A stretch of DNA of 64,000 nucleotides from Microbacterium immunditiarum. Lineage in GTDB: Bacteria; Actinomycetota; Actinomycetes; Actinomycetales; Microbacteriaceae. Numbering within the stretch: position 1 is the first letter of the stretch; each line of letters starts with the position of its first letter. Location of the stretch: assembly GCF_013409785.1 (NCBI RefSeq), contig NZ_JACCBV010000001.1, positions 1,984,001 to 2,048,000 on the forward strand, in the 5' to 3' direction. Positions 10,090 to 19,176 of the stretch are shown in pieces. The notes below the pieces were generated by a model, which saw only the letters and a list, made by a program, of their open reading frames with translations, was not told the origin of the DNA and did no database searches. Made by a program: the position numbers and the translations under genes.

Positions 10090-11688
10090 GTGACCGACGC
10101 AGCAACGAACACACCCACAGGACCCGGTTCGACGAAACCCCGCGAGGAGTGGACCGGACAGGTCGGATTCATCCTCGCCGCCATCGGCTCGGCCGTCGGG
10201 CTGGGCAACATCTGGCGATTCCCGGGTGTGGCGTACGAGAACGGCGGGGGTGCGTTCCTCATCCCTTACCTCGTCGCGCTCATCACCGCGGGCATCCCGA
10301 TCCTGTTCCTCGATTACGCGATCGGGCACCGTTTCCGCGGCGCCGCCCCGACCGCGTTCCGCCGGCTCGGCGGGCCGCGCGGGCGGTGGCTCGAGACCCT
10401 CGGCTGGTTCCAGGTCGCGATCGCGTTCGTCATCGCGATCTACTACGCGGTCGTCATCGCGTGGGCGATGAGCTTCTTCGTCTTCTCGTTCGACCTGCGG
10501 TGGGGCGACGACCCGGCAGGGTTCCTGCTCGGTGACTACCTGCATGTCGGCGACCCTGGATTCAGCCTCGAGTTCGTGCCGGGCGTGCTCATCCCGCTCG
10601 CGATCGTCTGGGTGGCGACGATCGTGGTCCTCGCCGCCGGCGTCGCGAAGGGCCTGCAGCGCGCGAACGTCATCGCGCTGCCGGTGCTGCTGATCGCGTT
10701 CCTCGTGCTCGTGATCCGCGCGCTGTTCCTGGACGGCGCGGCCGAAGGACTCAACGCGCTCTTCACGCCGAATTGGGCGGCCCTCGGCGACCCCAACGTG
10801 TGGATCGCCGCGTACAGCCAGATCTTCTTCTCGCTGTCGATCGCGTTCGGCATCATGATCACGTACGCGTCGTACCGCCGGCGACGCGCGAATCTCACGT
10901 CGCCGGGCCTCGTGGTCGCGTTCGCGAACTCGTCGTTCGAGATCCTCGCCGGCATCGGCGTGTTCGCGACGCTCGGGTTCTTCGCGTTCGAGCAGGGCAT
11001 CGCCGTCGGCGACCTCGAAGGTCTCACGGGCGTGAGCCTGTCCTTCATCACGTTCCCCGCGATCGTCGCGCAGATGCCGGCCGGGCCGATCTTCGGAGCC
11101 CTGTTCTTCGGCTCGCTCACCCTCGCGGGCTTCACCTCGCTCATCTCGGTGCTGCAGGTCGTGTCGGCCGGCATCCAGGAGAAGCTCGGGCTCACGCCCC
11201 GCACGGCGGCGATCGGCCTCGGCGCGCTGTGTGCGCTGCTGTCGATCGTCCTGTTCTCGACCACGACGGGCCTGCTCGCGCTCGACGTGACCGACCAGTG
11301 GGCGAACAACATCGGCATCGTGGCATCCGCCGTCCTGATGTCGATCCTCGTGATCTGGGTCTTCCGGCGCGGACCCGAGCTGCGTCAGCACCTCAACGCC
11401 GTGTCGACCTTCAAGGTCGGTCGCATCTGGGTGCTGCTCGTCGGGCTCGTCGCGCCCGTCGTGCTCGGCTACATGCTCATCTCGCGGATCATCACGCTCA
11501 TCGTCGAGGGGTACGGCGGCATGCCGGGCTGGTACCTCGGCATCTTCGGATGGGGCACCGTCGCCCTCATCGTGATCATCGCGATCGTGGCGTGGCTCAT
11601 CCCGTGGCGTGAGTCGCCCGATGAGTTCGCGGCATGGCCGGCGGTTCCCGAGGCATCCGCCGAAACCCGTTCGGAGGTGACACGATGA
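10090..11688 (+). CDS. metP: Sodium-dependent amino-acid transporter, NSS family (MetP-type)
   Basis: A secondary transporter of the neurotransmitter:sodium symporter fold, about 532 residues with 12 hydrophobic helices. The NSS signature GSAVGLGNIWRFPGVAYENG occupies helix 1 near residue 30, and the SLSIAFGIMITYASY segment with its sodium-site serines sits in helix 6. GGGAG lies 5 nt before the GTG at 10090. A TAGCGT hexamer at 10039-10044 gives a leader of about 39 nt. The next gene overlaps by 4 nt and encodes the small MetS subunit, so by analogy with Corynebacterium MetPS the likely substrate is methionine or alanine. The substrate is inferred from this pairing, not seen. Confidence 0.85.
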   Translation: MTDAATNTPTGPGSTKPREEWTGQVGFILAAIGSAVGLGNIWRFPGVAYENGGGAFLIPYLVALITAGIPILFLDYAIGHRFRGAAPTAFRRLGGPRGRWLETLGWFQVAIAFVIAIYYAVVIAWAMSFFVFSFDLRWGDDPAGFLLGDYLHVGDPGFSLEFVPGVLIPLAIVWVATIVVLAAGVAKGLQRANVIALPVLLIAFLVLVIRALFLDGAAEGLNALFTPNWAALGDPNVWIAAYSQIFFSLSIAFGIMITYASYRRRRANLTSPGLVVAFANSSFEILAGIGVFATLGFFAFEQGIAVGDLEGLTGVSLSFITFPAIVAQMPAGPIFGALFFGSLTLAGFTSLISVLQVVSAGIQEKLGLTPRTAAIGLGALCALLSIVLFSTTTGLLALDVTDQWANNIGIVASAVLMSILVIWVFRRGPELRQHLNAVSTFKVGRIWVLLVGLVAPVVLGYMLISRIITLIVEGYGGMPGWYLGIFGWGTVALIVIIAIVAWLIPWRESPDEFAAWPAVPEASAETRSEVTR

Positions 11689-11852
11689 CCGGTCTTTCGT
11701 TCATCTTCCTGATCCTCGCGATCGTCCTGGTGTGGGGAGGACTCGTCGCCAGCGCGATCTTCCTCGCACGGCGTCCCGAGGTCGGGTCGTACCCGTCGGG
11801 CGGGACCGACGACCACCGCGAGGACGCGGGGATCATCGAGCACGACACGTGA
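11685..11852 (+). CDS. metS: MetS-family small subunit of NSS transporter
   Basis: A 55-residue protein with one N-terminal transmembrane helix (residues 3-27, FIFLILAIVLVWGGLVASAI) and a polar acidic tail. The ATG overlaps the metP stop as ATGA. In Corynebacterium a protein of this type is essential for MetP activity, probably as a stabilising subunit. Size, topology and location support the call; residue-level identity cannot be measured here. A longer in-frame start at 11634 lies inside metP and is rejected. Confidence 0.8.
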   Translation: MTGLSFIFLILAIVLVWGGLVASAIFLARRPEVGSYPSGGTDDHREDAGIIEHDT

Positions 11853-11912
11853 GTCACGCGGGCCCGCCCGTGACGTCTTGACGGGCCGGATGCCCCTGGC
11901 AAGGCTGGCCGT

Positions 11913-12599
11913 GTGACCCAGCACCCCACGCCCGAGACCTGGCGTCGCGTCGACGCCTACTTCAGCGAGACGCTCGTCGGCCACGACGAGGCCCTCGAGG
12001 CCGCCGTCGCCGATCAGGAGGCCGCCGGACTCCCTCCGATCGAAGTCGCCCCGGTCAACGGCAAGCTCCTGCATCTGCTCGCGCGCATGAGCGGAGCACG
12101 CCGCGTGCTCGAGATCGGCACGCTCGGCGGCTACTCGACGATCTGGCTCGCCCGCGCGGTGCCCGACGACGGGCGCGTCGTGACGATCGAGGCCGAGCCG
12201 CGCATCGCCGAGCTCGCCCGCAGGAACTTCGAACGCGCCGGCGTCGCTCACAAGGTCGAGGTGCGCGTCGGGCGAGGCGAGCACGTGCTGCCGACGCTCA
12301 CGGGCGAGGAGCCGTTCGACTTCGTGTTCATCGACGCCGACAAGGAGTCCAACACGCTCTACCTCGACTGGGCGGCGCGCCTCGGGCATCCGGGCACGGT
12401 CGTCGTCGTCGACAACGTCGGACGCGGGGGAGAGGTCGCCAATCCCGCGACGACCGTCTCGAACGTCATCGGCACGCAACGGGGGCTCGAGATGCTCGCG
12501 CGCGATCCGCGCTTCGACGCGACGGCGCTGCAGACGCTCGACGCGAAGGGCTGGGACGGCGTCGCGATCGCGATCGTCACGGCCGTAGGCGGCACATGA
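11913..12599 (+). CDS. O-methyltransferase (COMT-like, class I SAM)
   Basis: A 228-residue SAM-dependent O-methyltransferase of the catechol/caffeoyl-CoA type. Motif I is VLEIGTLGGYSTIWLARAV near 67. An acidic ribose-binding residue follows in VVTIEAEPRIAE near 90, and the metal-site region is DFVFIDADKES near 137. Such enzymes use a divalent cation and a vicinal diol substrate; the substrate here is unknown. The GTG at 11913 is 6 nt downstream of AAGGCT, a poor TANNNT match. It lies upstream of eno with its own reading direction, but eno has a separate promoter. Confidence 0.88.
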   Translation: MTQHPTPETWRRVDAYFSETLVGHDEALEAAVADQEAAGLPPIEVAPVNGKLLHLLARMSGARRVLEIGTLGGYSTIWLARAVPDDGRVVTIEAEPRIAELARRNFERAGVAHKVEVRVGRGEHVLPTLTGEEPFDFVFIDADKESNTLYLDWAARLGHPGTVVVVDNVGRGGEVANPATTVSNVIGTQRGLEMLARDPRFDATALQTLDAKGWDGVAIAIVTAVGGT

Positions 12600-12633
12600 C
12601 GGATGCCCCTGGCCGACGCGGCGCGGTCACTAG

Positions 12634-13974
<1,341 letters not shown>

Positions 13975-13982
13975 GGGCAGCC

Positions 13983-14027
13983 GAAGAGGGGACCTGCGGG
14001 CGACACCACCGCCCGCAGGCCCTCTTC
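13983..14027. terminator. Strong hairpin after eno
   Basis: GAAGAGGG (13983-13990) and CCTGCGGGCG (13993-14002) pair with CGCCCGCAGG (14010-14019) and CCCTCTTC (14020-14027), leaving a 7-nt loop and a GA bulge. The 18-bp stem is the strongest in the window. There is no T-run, as is usual in high-GC Actinobacteria. It separates eno from ftsB. Confidence 0.75.
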
Positions 14028-14167
14028 CGTGCCACGCACGACCGTCGCGCCGCACATCCGGCTCGCGACACTCGGCGAGCGGGCGGGGGAGCCGGAGCGC
14101 ACTCGCCGTACGATCGAGGACAGCCTCGCGTGGATCGCGGAACGTGTCGTAGGGGGGATCGTCCACT

Positions 14168-14707
14168 GTGAAGACGACCTCCCCATCCCGCTCCACCGGC
14201 ACGCGCCGTGTGCCCCGCAAGCCCGTCGATGTGCGGGCGTGGCTCGGCGGCATCCGGTTCTCGGGATTCATGGCGATCATGCTCGGTCTCGTCGTGCTGG
14301 CGGCATTCGTGCTCGTGCCGACCGTGGGCACCTACGTCGACCAGCGGCAGCAGATCGCCGCGCTGCAGCAGGCGGTGCAGGCGACCGAAGAGGAGGTCGC
14401 GGCGCTCGAGGCGCAGCGCGACCGCTTCGACGACCCGGCATACATCACCGCACAGGCCCGTGAGCGGCTGTACTACGTGCGCCCGGGAGAGGTCGTGTAC
14501 CTCGTCGACAACGACCTCCCCGAAGAGCGCCTGCCCCGCGAGCAGGAGCCCGTGAGCGACGACGTCGAGGTCACGCGCGCCGACTGGATGTCGCAGTTCG
14601 TGCGGACGCTCACCGAAGCGGGCATCGCGCAGACGGTCGCCCCGATCACGATCGGCGTGCCCGACGAGCCGGACCCCGACGAGACGGATGCCCCGCCCGC
14701 GCCCTGA
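14168..14707 (+). CDS. ftsB: Septum formation initiator FtsB/DivIC
   Basis: A bitopic membrane protein of the divisome, 179 residues. It has a basic cytoplasmic N-terminus (about 40 residues), one transmembrane helix (FMAIMLGLVVLAAFVLV, about 33-50), then a periplasmic coiled coil (about 55-85, QQIAALQQAVQATEEEVAAL). After that comes the conserved YITAQARERLYYVRPGEVVY block that contacts FtsL/FtsQ partners, and an acidic tail. GTG start at 14168. Its place between eno and DUF501 is the standard actinobacterial context. Confidence 0.9.
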   Translation: MKTTSPSRSTGTRRVPRKPVDVRAWLGGIRFSGFMAIMLGLVVLAAFVLVPTVGTYVDQRQQIAALQQAVQATEEEVAALEAQRDRFDDPAYITAQARERLYYVRPGEVVYLVDNDLPEERLPREQEPVSDDVEVTRADWMSQFVRTLTEAGIAQTVAPITIGVPDEPDPDETDAPPAP

Positions 14708-14769
14708 CCGCGGCGCATCCGCCGGTGCGGGCCACGGTCCACGCCAGCGTCCGCTCAGCACGGAACGGG

Positions 14770-14775
14770 TAGCCT
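14770..14775 (+). promoter_or_regulatory. -10 element, leaderless promoter of DUF501 gene
   Basis: TAGCCT, 7 nt before the GTG at 14783. Confidence 0.5.
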
Positions 14776-14782
14776 GGGCGCC

Positions 14783-15313
14783 GTGACCACGCCGCCGTTC
14801 CCGCCCGTCTCCGAGGCCGACCTCGACGTGCTGCGCGAGCAGCTCGGCCGGCCCGCGCGCGGCGTCGTGGGCGTCGCCGCGCGGTGCGTGTGCGGCAATC
14901 CGACCGTGGTCGCGACCGCGCCGCGCCTGCCCGACGGCACGCCGTTCCCGACGTTCTATTACCTCACGCACCCGGCGGCCACGGCGGCGATGTCCGCGCT
15001 CGAGGCGGACCACGCCATGCGCGAGCTGAACGACCAGCTCGCCGAGGATGAGGACCTGCGCGCCCGCTACCGGTACGCGCACGAGGCGTACCTGCGCGAT
15101 CGCGCCCACTACGGCGAGGTGCCCGAGATCGAGGGCATCTCGGCCGGAGGCATGCCCGCCCGTGTCAAGTGCCTTCATGCGGTCGCCGGCCACGCGCTCG
15201 CGGCCGGTCCGGGGGTGAACCCCATCGGCGACCGCGCGCTCGAGCTCGCGGCGTGGTCACCCGAGCGCTGCGTGTGCGCGACGCCCGGTCCGAACCTCGG
15301 CAGGGTCGCATGA
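14783..15313 (+). CDS. DUF501 domain protein
   Basis: A 176-residue cytosolic protein of the DUF501 family, found almost only in Actinobacteria next to eno and ftsB. Family features are the early CVCGNPTVVATAPRLPDGTP near 38 with two cysteines, FPTFYYLTHP near 56, MPARVKCLHAVAGHALAAG near 133 with Cys and His, and the C-terminal CVCATPG. The spaced Cys/His residues suggest a metal site, though none is proven. In many relatives a Ppx/GppA phosphatase gene follows; here a subtilase follows instead, overlapping by 4 nt (ATGA). Function unknown. Confidence 0.9.
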   Translation: MTTPPFPPVSEADLDVLREQLGRPARGVVGVAARCVCGNPTVVATAPRLPDGTPFPTFYYLTHPAATAAMSALEADHAMRELNDQLAEDEDLRARYRYAHEAYLRDRAHYGEVPEIEGISAGGMPARVKCLHAVAGHALAAGPGVNPIGDRALELAAWSPERCVCATPGPNLGRVA

Positions 15314-16665
15314 GGCGCTCGAAGCGCCTCGCGGCGCACGCGGCGGCTGCGGTCGTCGCGGTCTCGGTGCTGATCGCGCCATCGGGGGCGGCCGCGGCAT
15401 CGACGGATGCCGCGGCGCCCGTCACCGGTTCCGCCGCGGCTCTTCGCGCAGCCTCCGCACCGACGACCCCCGAGGCGGATGCCGAGGACCCCGTCCGCGC
15501 CGCGGAGTACTGGCTCGACGCGTACGGCATCCGCCGTGCGTGGGAGACGACGCGCGGGGCGGGCGTGCGCATCGCGATCATCGACACGGGGATCGGACGC
15601 GGTCCGGTCGAGTTCCAGGGAGCGGTCGTCGGCGGCACGGATGTCTCGGGCGTCGGCACCGACGACGGGCGCACGCCCATCGGCGCCGTCGACGCGAGCC
15701 ACGGCAGCTGGGTCGCCTCCCTCGCGGCGGGGAGGGGGACCGGTCCCGACACGGGCATGATCGGCGTCGCGCCCGAGGCGGAGCTGCTGTCGATCTCGGT
15801 CGGGTTCGGGGCATCCGCGCCTGTCCCGTTCTCGCAGCAGATCGCCGAGGCCATCGTGTGGGCCGTCGACAACGGCGCCGACATCATCAACCTCTCCCTC
15901 ACGACGAACACGCCCGACTGGGACCGCAGCTGGGACGACGCGTTCCTCTACGCGTTCGAGAACGACGTCGTGGTCATCGTCGCGGCGGGGAACCGCGGCA
16001 GCGGGACGACGCGCGTCGGCGCGCCGGCGACCATCCCCGGCGTGCTGACGGTCGGCGGCGTCGATCCGGCCGGTCGCGCCAGCGTCAACGCGTCGACGCA
16101 GGGCATCACGATCGGCGTCTCCGCGCCGAGCGAGGAGCTGCTGGGGGTATCGTCCGACGGGCGGCTGGTCCAGTGGGACGGCACCAGCGGCGCGGCCCCG
16201 ATCGTCGCCGGCATCGCGGCGCTGGTGCGGGCGGCGCATCCGGATCTCGACGCCGCGAACGTCATCAACCGCCTGATCCGCACCGCCCGGCCGCCGGCGC
16301 CCGGGCGAGACCTGCCCGACCCGCTGTACGGCTACGGGCTCGTCGACGCCGCGGCGGCCGTGTCGGCCGGGGTGGCACGCGTGTCGGAGAACCCGATGGG
16401 CAGCCTCGAGGAGTGGATCCGCCTGTACCGCCGGGCCGAGGCGACGCCCGCCCCCACGCCCACCGAGGCGGTCGTCACGGTGCCGCCGCTGCCGTCGGCG
16501 GACGAGGTGCCGCCCGAGACGAGTCCGCTGGTGCCGACGTCCGATACGCTCCTCTACGGCACCCTGCCGCTGCTGGGTGTGACTGCCGCGGGTATACTTG
16601 TTTCGCTCGGCGTCACCGCAGCTGTCCGACGCATCCGTAAGGCGTCCAGCACGCCACGCCGCTGA
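15310..16665 (+). CDS. Membrane-anchored subtilisin-like serine protease (mycosin-like)
   Basis: A 451-residue S8 peptidase. A signal peptide covers about residues 1-32 and the mature catalytic domain runs to about 370. The triad is Asp near 95 (IAIIDTGIG), His near 131 (ASHGSWVASLA) and Ser near 293 (GTSGAAPIVAGIAALV). The oxyanion Asn lies in VIVAAGNRGSG. A proline-rich linker leads to a C-terminal transmembrane helix (about 415-440) and a basic RRIRK tail, so the protease domain is outside the cell. Mycosins with this build process type VII secretion, but no ESX genes occur in the window, so the substrate is unknown. Confidence 0.9.
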   Translation: MRRSKRLAAHAAAAVVAVSVLIAPSGAAAASTDAAAPVTGSAAALRAASAPTTPEADAEDPVRAAEYWLDAYGIRRAWETTRGAGVRIAIIDTGIGRGPVEFQGAVVGGTDVSGVGTDDGRTPIGAVDASHGSWVASLAAGRGTGPDTGMIGVAPEAELLSISVGFGASAPVPFSQQIAEAIVWAVDNGADIINLSLTTNTPDWDRSWDDAFLYAFENDVVVIVAAGNRGSGTTRVGAPATIPGVLTVGGVDPAGRASVNASTQGITIGVSAPSEELLGVSSDGRLVQWDGTSGAAPIVAGIAALVRAAHPDLDAANVINRLIRTARPPAPGRDLPDPLYGYGLVDAAAAVSAGVARVSENPMGSLEEWIRLYRRAEATPAPTPTEAVVTVPPLPSADEVPPETSPLVPTSDTLLYGTLPLLGVTAAGILVSLGVTAAVRRIRKASSTPRR

Positions 16666-16687
16666 CTCAGGAGGAGTTCTCCCCACC

Positions 16688-18097
16688 GTGACGAACACCG
16701 TGCCCAAGATCCTCATCGTCGGTGGCGGCTACGCAGGCTTCTACACGGCCTGGAAGCTCGAGAAGCATCTGCGCAAAGGCGAGGCCGAGGTCACCATCGT
16801 CGACCCGCTGCCCTACATGACGTACCAGCCGTTCCTTCCCGAGGTCGCGGCCGGCTCCATCGAGGCGCGTCACTCGGTCGTCGCGCTCCGCCGCCACCTC
16901 AAGCGCACGAACGTGCTCGCCGCGAAGGTCACCGGCATCGAGCACGCCCGCAAGGTCGCGACGATCACCCCGATCGAGGGCGACCCGTTCGAGTTCGAGT
17001 ACGAGCACATCGTCGTGACCGCGGGCGCCGTGTCGCGCACGTTCCCGATCCCGGGCATCGCCGACAACGCGATCGGCCTCAAGACGATAGAAGAGGCCGT
17101 CGCCATCCGCGACCGCCTCATGTCGAACTTCGACAAGGCGTCGGTGCTGCCTCCCGGTCCCGCGCGCGACCGTCTGCTCACGACGGTCGTCATCGGCGGC
17201 GGCTTCGCGGGCATCGAGGTGTTCGCCGAGCTGCGATCGCTCGCGTCGGCGCTCGTCTCGAGCTATCCCCAGCTCTCGTTCGAAGACACGCACTTCCACC
17301 TCGTCGAGGCGATGGGCCGCATCATGCCCGAGGTCTCGCTCAAGACGAGCGAGTGGGTGCTGAAAGACCTCGCCAAGCGAGGTGCCAGCGTGCACCTCGA
17401 CACGCAGGTCACCGGTGCGGTCGACGGCAACGTCGAGCTGTCGACCGGCGAGATCATCCCGTCCGATCTGATCATCTGGACGGCGGGCGTCATGGCGAAT
17501 CCCACCGTCGTGCGCGGCAGCGACCTCCTGGTCGAGGAGCGCGGGCGCATCCTCACGCGCGCCGACCTGCGCGTCGGCACCGACGAAGAGGTCGTCCAGG
17601 GCGCGTGGGCGGCCGGCGACGTCTCGGCCGTACCCGACCTCTCGGGCGGCGGCGTCGGTGGCTACTGCGTGCCGAACGCCCAGCACGCCGTGCGCCAGGC
17701 GAAGCTCCTCGCGAAGAACCTCACCGCGGTGCTCCGCGGCGAGCTTCCGCGCGAGTACTACCACAAGAACCTCGGCGCGGTCGCGGGCCTCGGCCTGTAC
17801 AACGGCGTGTTCCAGTCCGGCAACCTCGCGCTCAAGGGCTTCGTCGCGTGGGTCGCCCACCGCGGCTACCACGGCATGGCGATGCCTTCGTGGGAGCGCA
17901 AGTGGCGCGTGCTGTGGGGCTGGTGGAACAACCTGTGGCTCGGCCGCGACCTCGTGAACCTCTCCACGGTGCAGAACCCGCGTTACGTGTTCGAGGAGTT
18001 CGCGGCGCGTCCTCGCCCGCAGGTCGTCGCGAACCCGGTCGACGACAAGGGTGCGAAGAAGCCGGCGAAGAGCGTGAAGGTCGCCGCGTCGCGCTGA
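16688..18097 (+). CDS. ndh: Type II NADH dehydrogenase
   Basis: A monotopic, non-proton-pumping NADH:menaquinone oxidoreductase. The 469 residues contain the FAD-binding Rossmann motif ILIVGGGYAGFYTAWKLEKH near 6 and the NADH-binding motif VVIGGGFAGIEVFAEL near 165. The second FAD contact is AWAAGDVSAVPDL near 310, and an amphipathic C-terminal region follows. AGGAGGAG (16669-16676) stands 11 nt before the GTG at 16688. A TATACT hexamer at 16593-16598 inside the subtilase gene is a plausible -10 element, though its -35 is poor. The lysine-rich tail is typical of actinobacterial Ndh. Confidence 0.93.
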   Translation: MTNTVPKILIVGGGYAGFYTAWKLEKHLRKGEAEVTIVDPLPYMTYQPFLPEVAAGSIEARHSVVALRRHLKRTNVLAAKVTGIEHARKVATITPIEGDPFEFEYEHIVVTAGAVSRTFPIPGIADNAIGLKTIEEAVAIRDRLMSNFDKASVLPPGPARDRLLTTVVIGGGFAGIEVFAELRSLASALVSSYPQLSFEDTHFHLVEAMGRIMPEVSLKTSEWVLKDLAKRGASVHLDTQVTGAVDGNVELSTGEIIPSDLIIWTAGVMANPTVVRGSDLLVEERGRILTRADLRVGTDEEVVQGAWAAGDVSAVPDLSGGGVGGYCVPNAQHAVRQAKLLAKNLTAVLRGELPREYYHKNLGAVAGLGLYNGVFQSGNLALKGFVAWVAHRGYHGMAMPSWERKWRVLWGWWNNLWLGRDLVNLSTVQNPRYVFEEFAARPRPQVVANPVDDKGAKKPAKSVKVAASR

Positions 18098-18131
18098 GCA
18101 CTAGGGTGGGCACGTCGCCGTGATTCGGCGC

Positions 18132-18205
18132 GCCCCCGTAGCCCAACCGGCAGAGGCAAGCGGCTTAAACCCGCTCCAGTCTGGGTTCGAATCCCAGCGG
18201 GGGTA
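18132..18205 (+). tRNA. tRNA-Leu(UAA)-like, short variable arm
   Basis: The cloverleaf is complete. The acceptor is GCCCCCG/CGGGGGT, the D arm is GCC/GGC with a CAACCGGCAGA loop, and the anticodon stem is AGCGG/CCGCT with loop CTTAAAC (anticodon TAA at 18166-18168). The T arm is CTGGG/CCCAG with loop TTCGAAT, and the discriminator is A at 18205. CCA is not encoded. The three-base-pair D arm and A73 are leucine-like, yet the variable region is only CCAGT, whereas tRNA-Leu normally has a long variable stem. TAGGGT at 18102-18107 may be its -10 element, and a CGCCG/CGGCG hairpin (18116-18130) lies just before it. Confidence 0.75.
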
Positions 18206-18238
18206 CGTTCGACGCTCCGCGGAGGAGACGACGATGGT

Positions 18239-18352
18239 GCGGCGATCTCCGATATCGACGAGCGGCTTCTGCGCCGCTGCGTCGACCTTGCGACGCAGGC
18301 GCTCGAGAACGGAGACGATCCGTTCGGGTCCGTTCTCGCCGATGCGGGAGGT
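18239..18352 (+). pseudogene. N-terminal fragment of a nucleoside (cytidine/guanine-type) deaminase
   Basis: Frame 2 reads ISDIDERLLRRC, VDLATQALENGDD and PFGSVLADAGG, a close match to the N-terminus of zinc nucleoside deaminases. The fragment lacks the catalytic HAE and PCxxC motifs because similarity stops near 18352. A ribosome-binding GGAGGAG (18221-18227) and an ATG at 18234 remain, but that ATG is one base out of frame with the conserved segment. It is therefore a decayed 5' end, directly downstream of the tRNA. Confidence 0.7.
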
Positions 18353-18423
18353 GCACGGCCGCGCGCTCATGCGACGGGGCCGCTGAGCGAGTCCCGGCAC
18401 CGACCGCTGCGGCACGGCCCCCG

Positions 18424-19074
18424 TCAGAGCCCGAGACGTCGGCCACCACGCGCGACGGGCGGCGTCACCTCCACGCGCGCGGCTCCGTACAGAGCCTGAT
18501 CCACGAGCTTCGGTACGAGCGCCTCGTCGAAGGGCACCTTGAGCACGAGCAGCCGGTGGTAGCACGCGCCCCACAGCTGGTCGACGATCACCTCGAGATC
18601 GGCGTCTTCGCGGAGCTGACCCTGCTGCTGAGCCTTCCGCAGGCGGACACGGGCCAGCTCGCGACGCGGTCTGGCGTACTGCTCGGCCCAGGCGCGTGCG
18701 ACGTCGGGGTCGATCTGCGCCGCTCCGACGAGCTCTGACACCGGTGTGGCCGCGCCCTCGACGGTCATCCACCGCACGAACGCGGTGAGCTGCGAGATGA
18801 GGTCGGCGCGGATGTCGCCCGTGTCGGGGAAGGTCAGCACCGGGGCGCTCTCTGTGAAGTACGCCTCGGCGGCCAGGGCGCCGGGGGAGGGCCACCACTT
18901 GTAGAGCGTGACCTTGCTCGCGCCCGACTCGCGCGCGACGCGGTCGAATGTCACCGCCCGCAGCCCTTCGTGCAGGAGCAGTTGGCCGGTCGCGGCCAGC
19001 ACCTCGGCGCGGACTTCCGCGGCGGGCCGGCGGCCCCGACCTCGTCGCGGAGGGGGCGTGCGCTCTTCGGTCAT
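18424..19074 (-). CDS. TetR/AcrR-family repressor
   Basis: A 216-residue repressor. The N-terminal TetR helix-turn-helix spans about residues 20-65 ([20 protein letters not shown] then [16 protein letters not shown]). The C-terminal ligand-binding region resembles the TetR_C_33 type, with [20 protein letters not shown] near 115. The [11 protein letters not shown] stretch is typical of this subfamily. It is divergent from an SDR gene with a shared 102-bp region holding inverted repeats, so it very probably represses that gene and itself. The ligand is unknown, likely the SDR substrate or a related xenobiotic. Confidence 0.9.
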   Translation of the reverse strand: MTEERTPPPRRGRGRRPAAEVRAEVLAATGQLLLHEGLRAVTFDRVARESGASKVTLYKWWPSPGALAAEAYFTESAPVLTFPDTGDIRADLISQLTAFVRWMTVEGAATPVSELVGAAQIDPDVARAWAEQYARPRRELARVRLRKAQQQGQLREDADLEVIVDQLWGACYHRLLVLKVPFDEALVPKLVDQALYGAARVEVTPPVARGGRRLGL

Positions 19075-19105
19075 CGATGCTCCTCGCGTTTCGGCGGTGT
19101 AATGT

Positions 19106-19161
19106 GTACAGCTTGTACATTTCTACCTCTCGCAGTAATGTACTTCCTGTTCACATGTTAC
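19106..19161. promoter_or_regulatory. SDR promoter overlapped by TetR operators
   Basis: TTGTAC (19113-19118) and TAATGT (19136-19141) are spaced 17 nt, a near-consensus promoter for the SDR gene. The dyad GTACA-GCT-TGTAC (19106-19118) covers the -35. A second imperfect dyad, GTAATGTAC (19135-19143) to ATGTTAC (19155-19161), covers the -10 and start. Both contain TGTAC. The AT-rich patch stands out in the GC-rich surroundings. Confidence 0.7.
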
Positions 19162-19176
19162 GCGAGGAGAACACCT

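Noticed and set aside
15310..16665. Type VII (ESX) secretion locus suggested by the mycosin-like protease
   Set aside because: No EccB/C/D/E or WXG100 genes are nearby. The protease sits in the eno-ftsB-DUF501 block, so it is listed only as a membrane-anchored subtilase.
18234..18386. Small ORF starting after a good ribosome-binding site behind the tRNA
   Set aside because: The frame encodes no recognisable protein. The conserved deaminase segment is in a different frame, so this is a broken gene and not a small protein.
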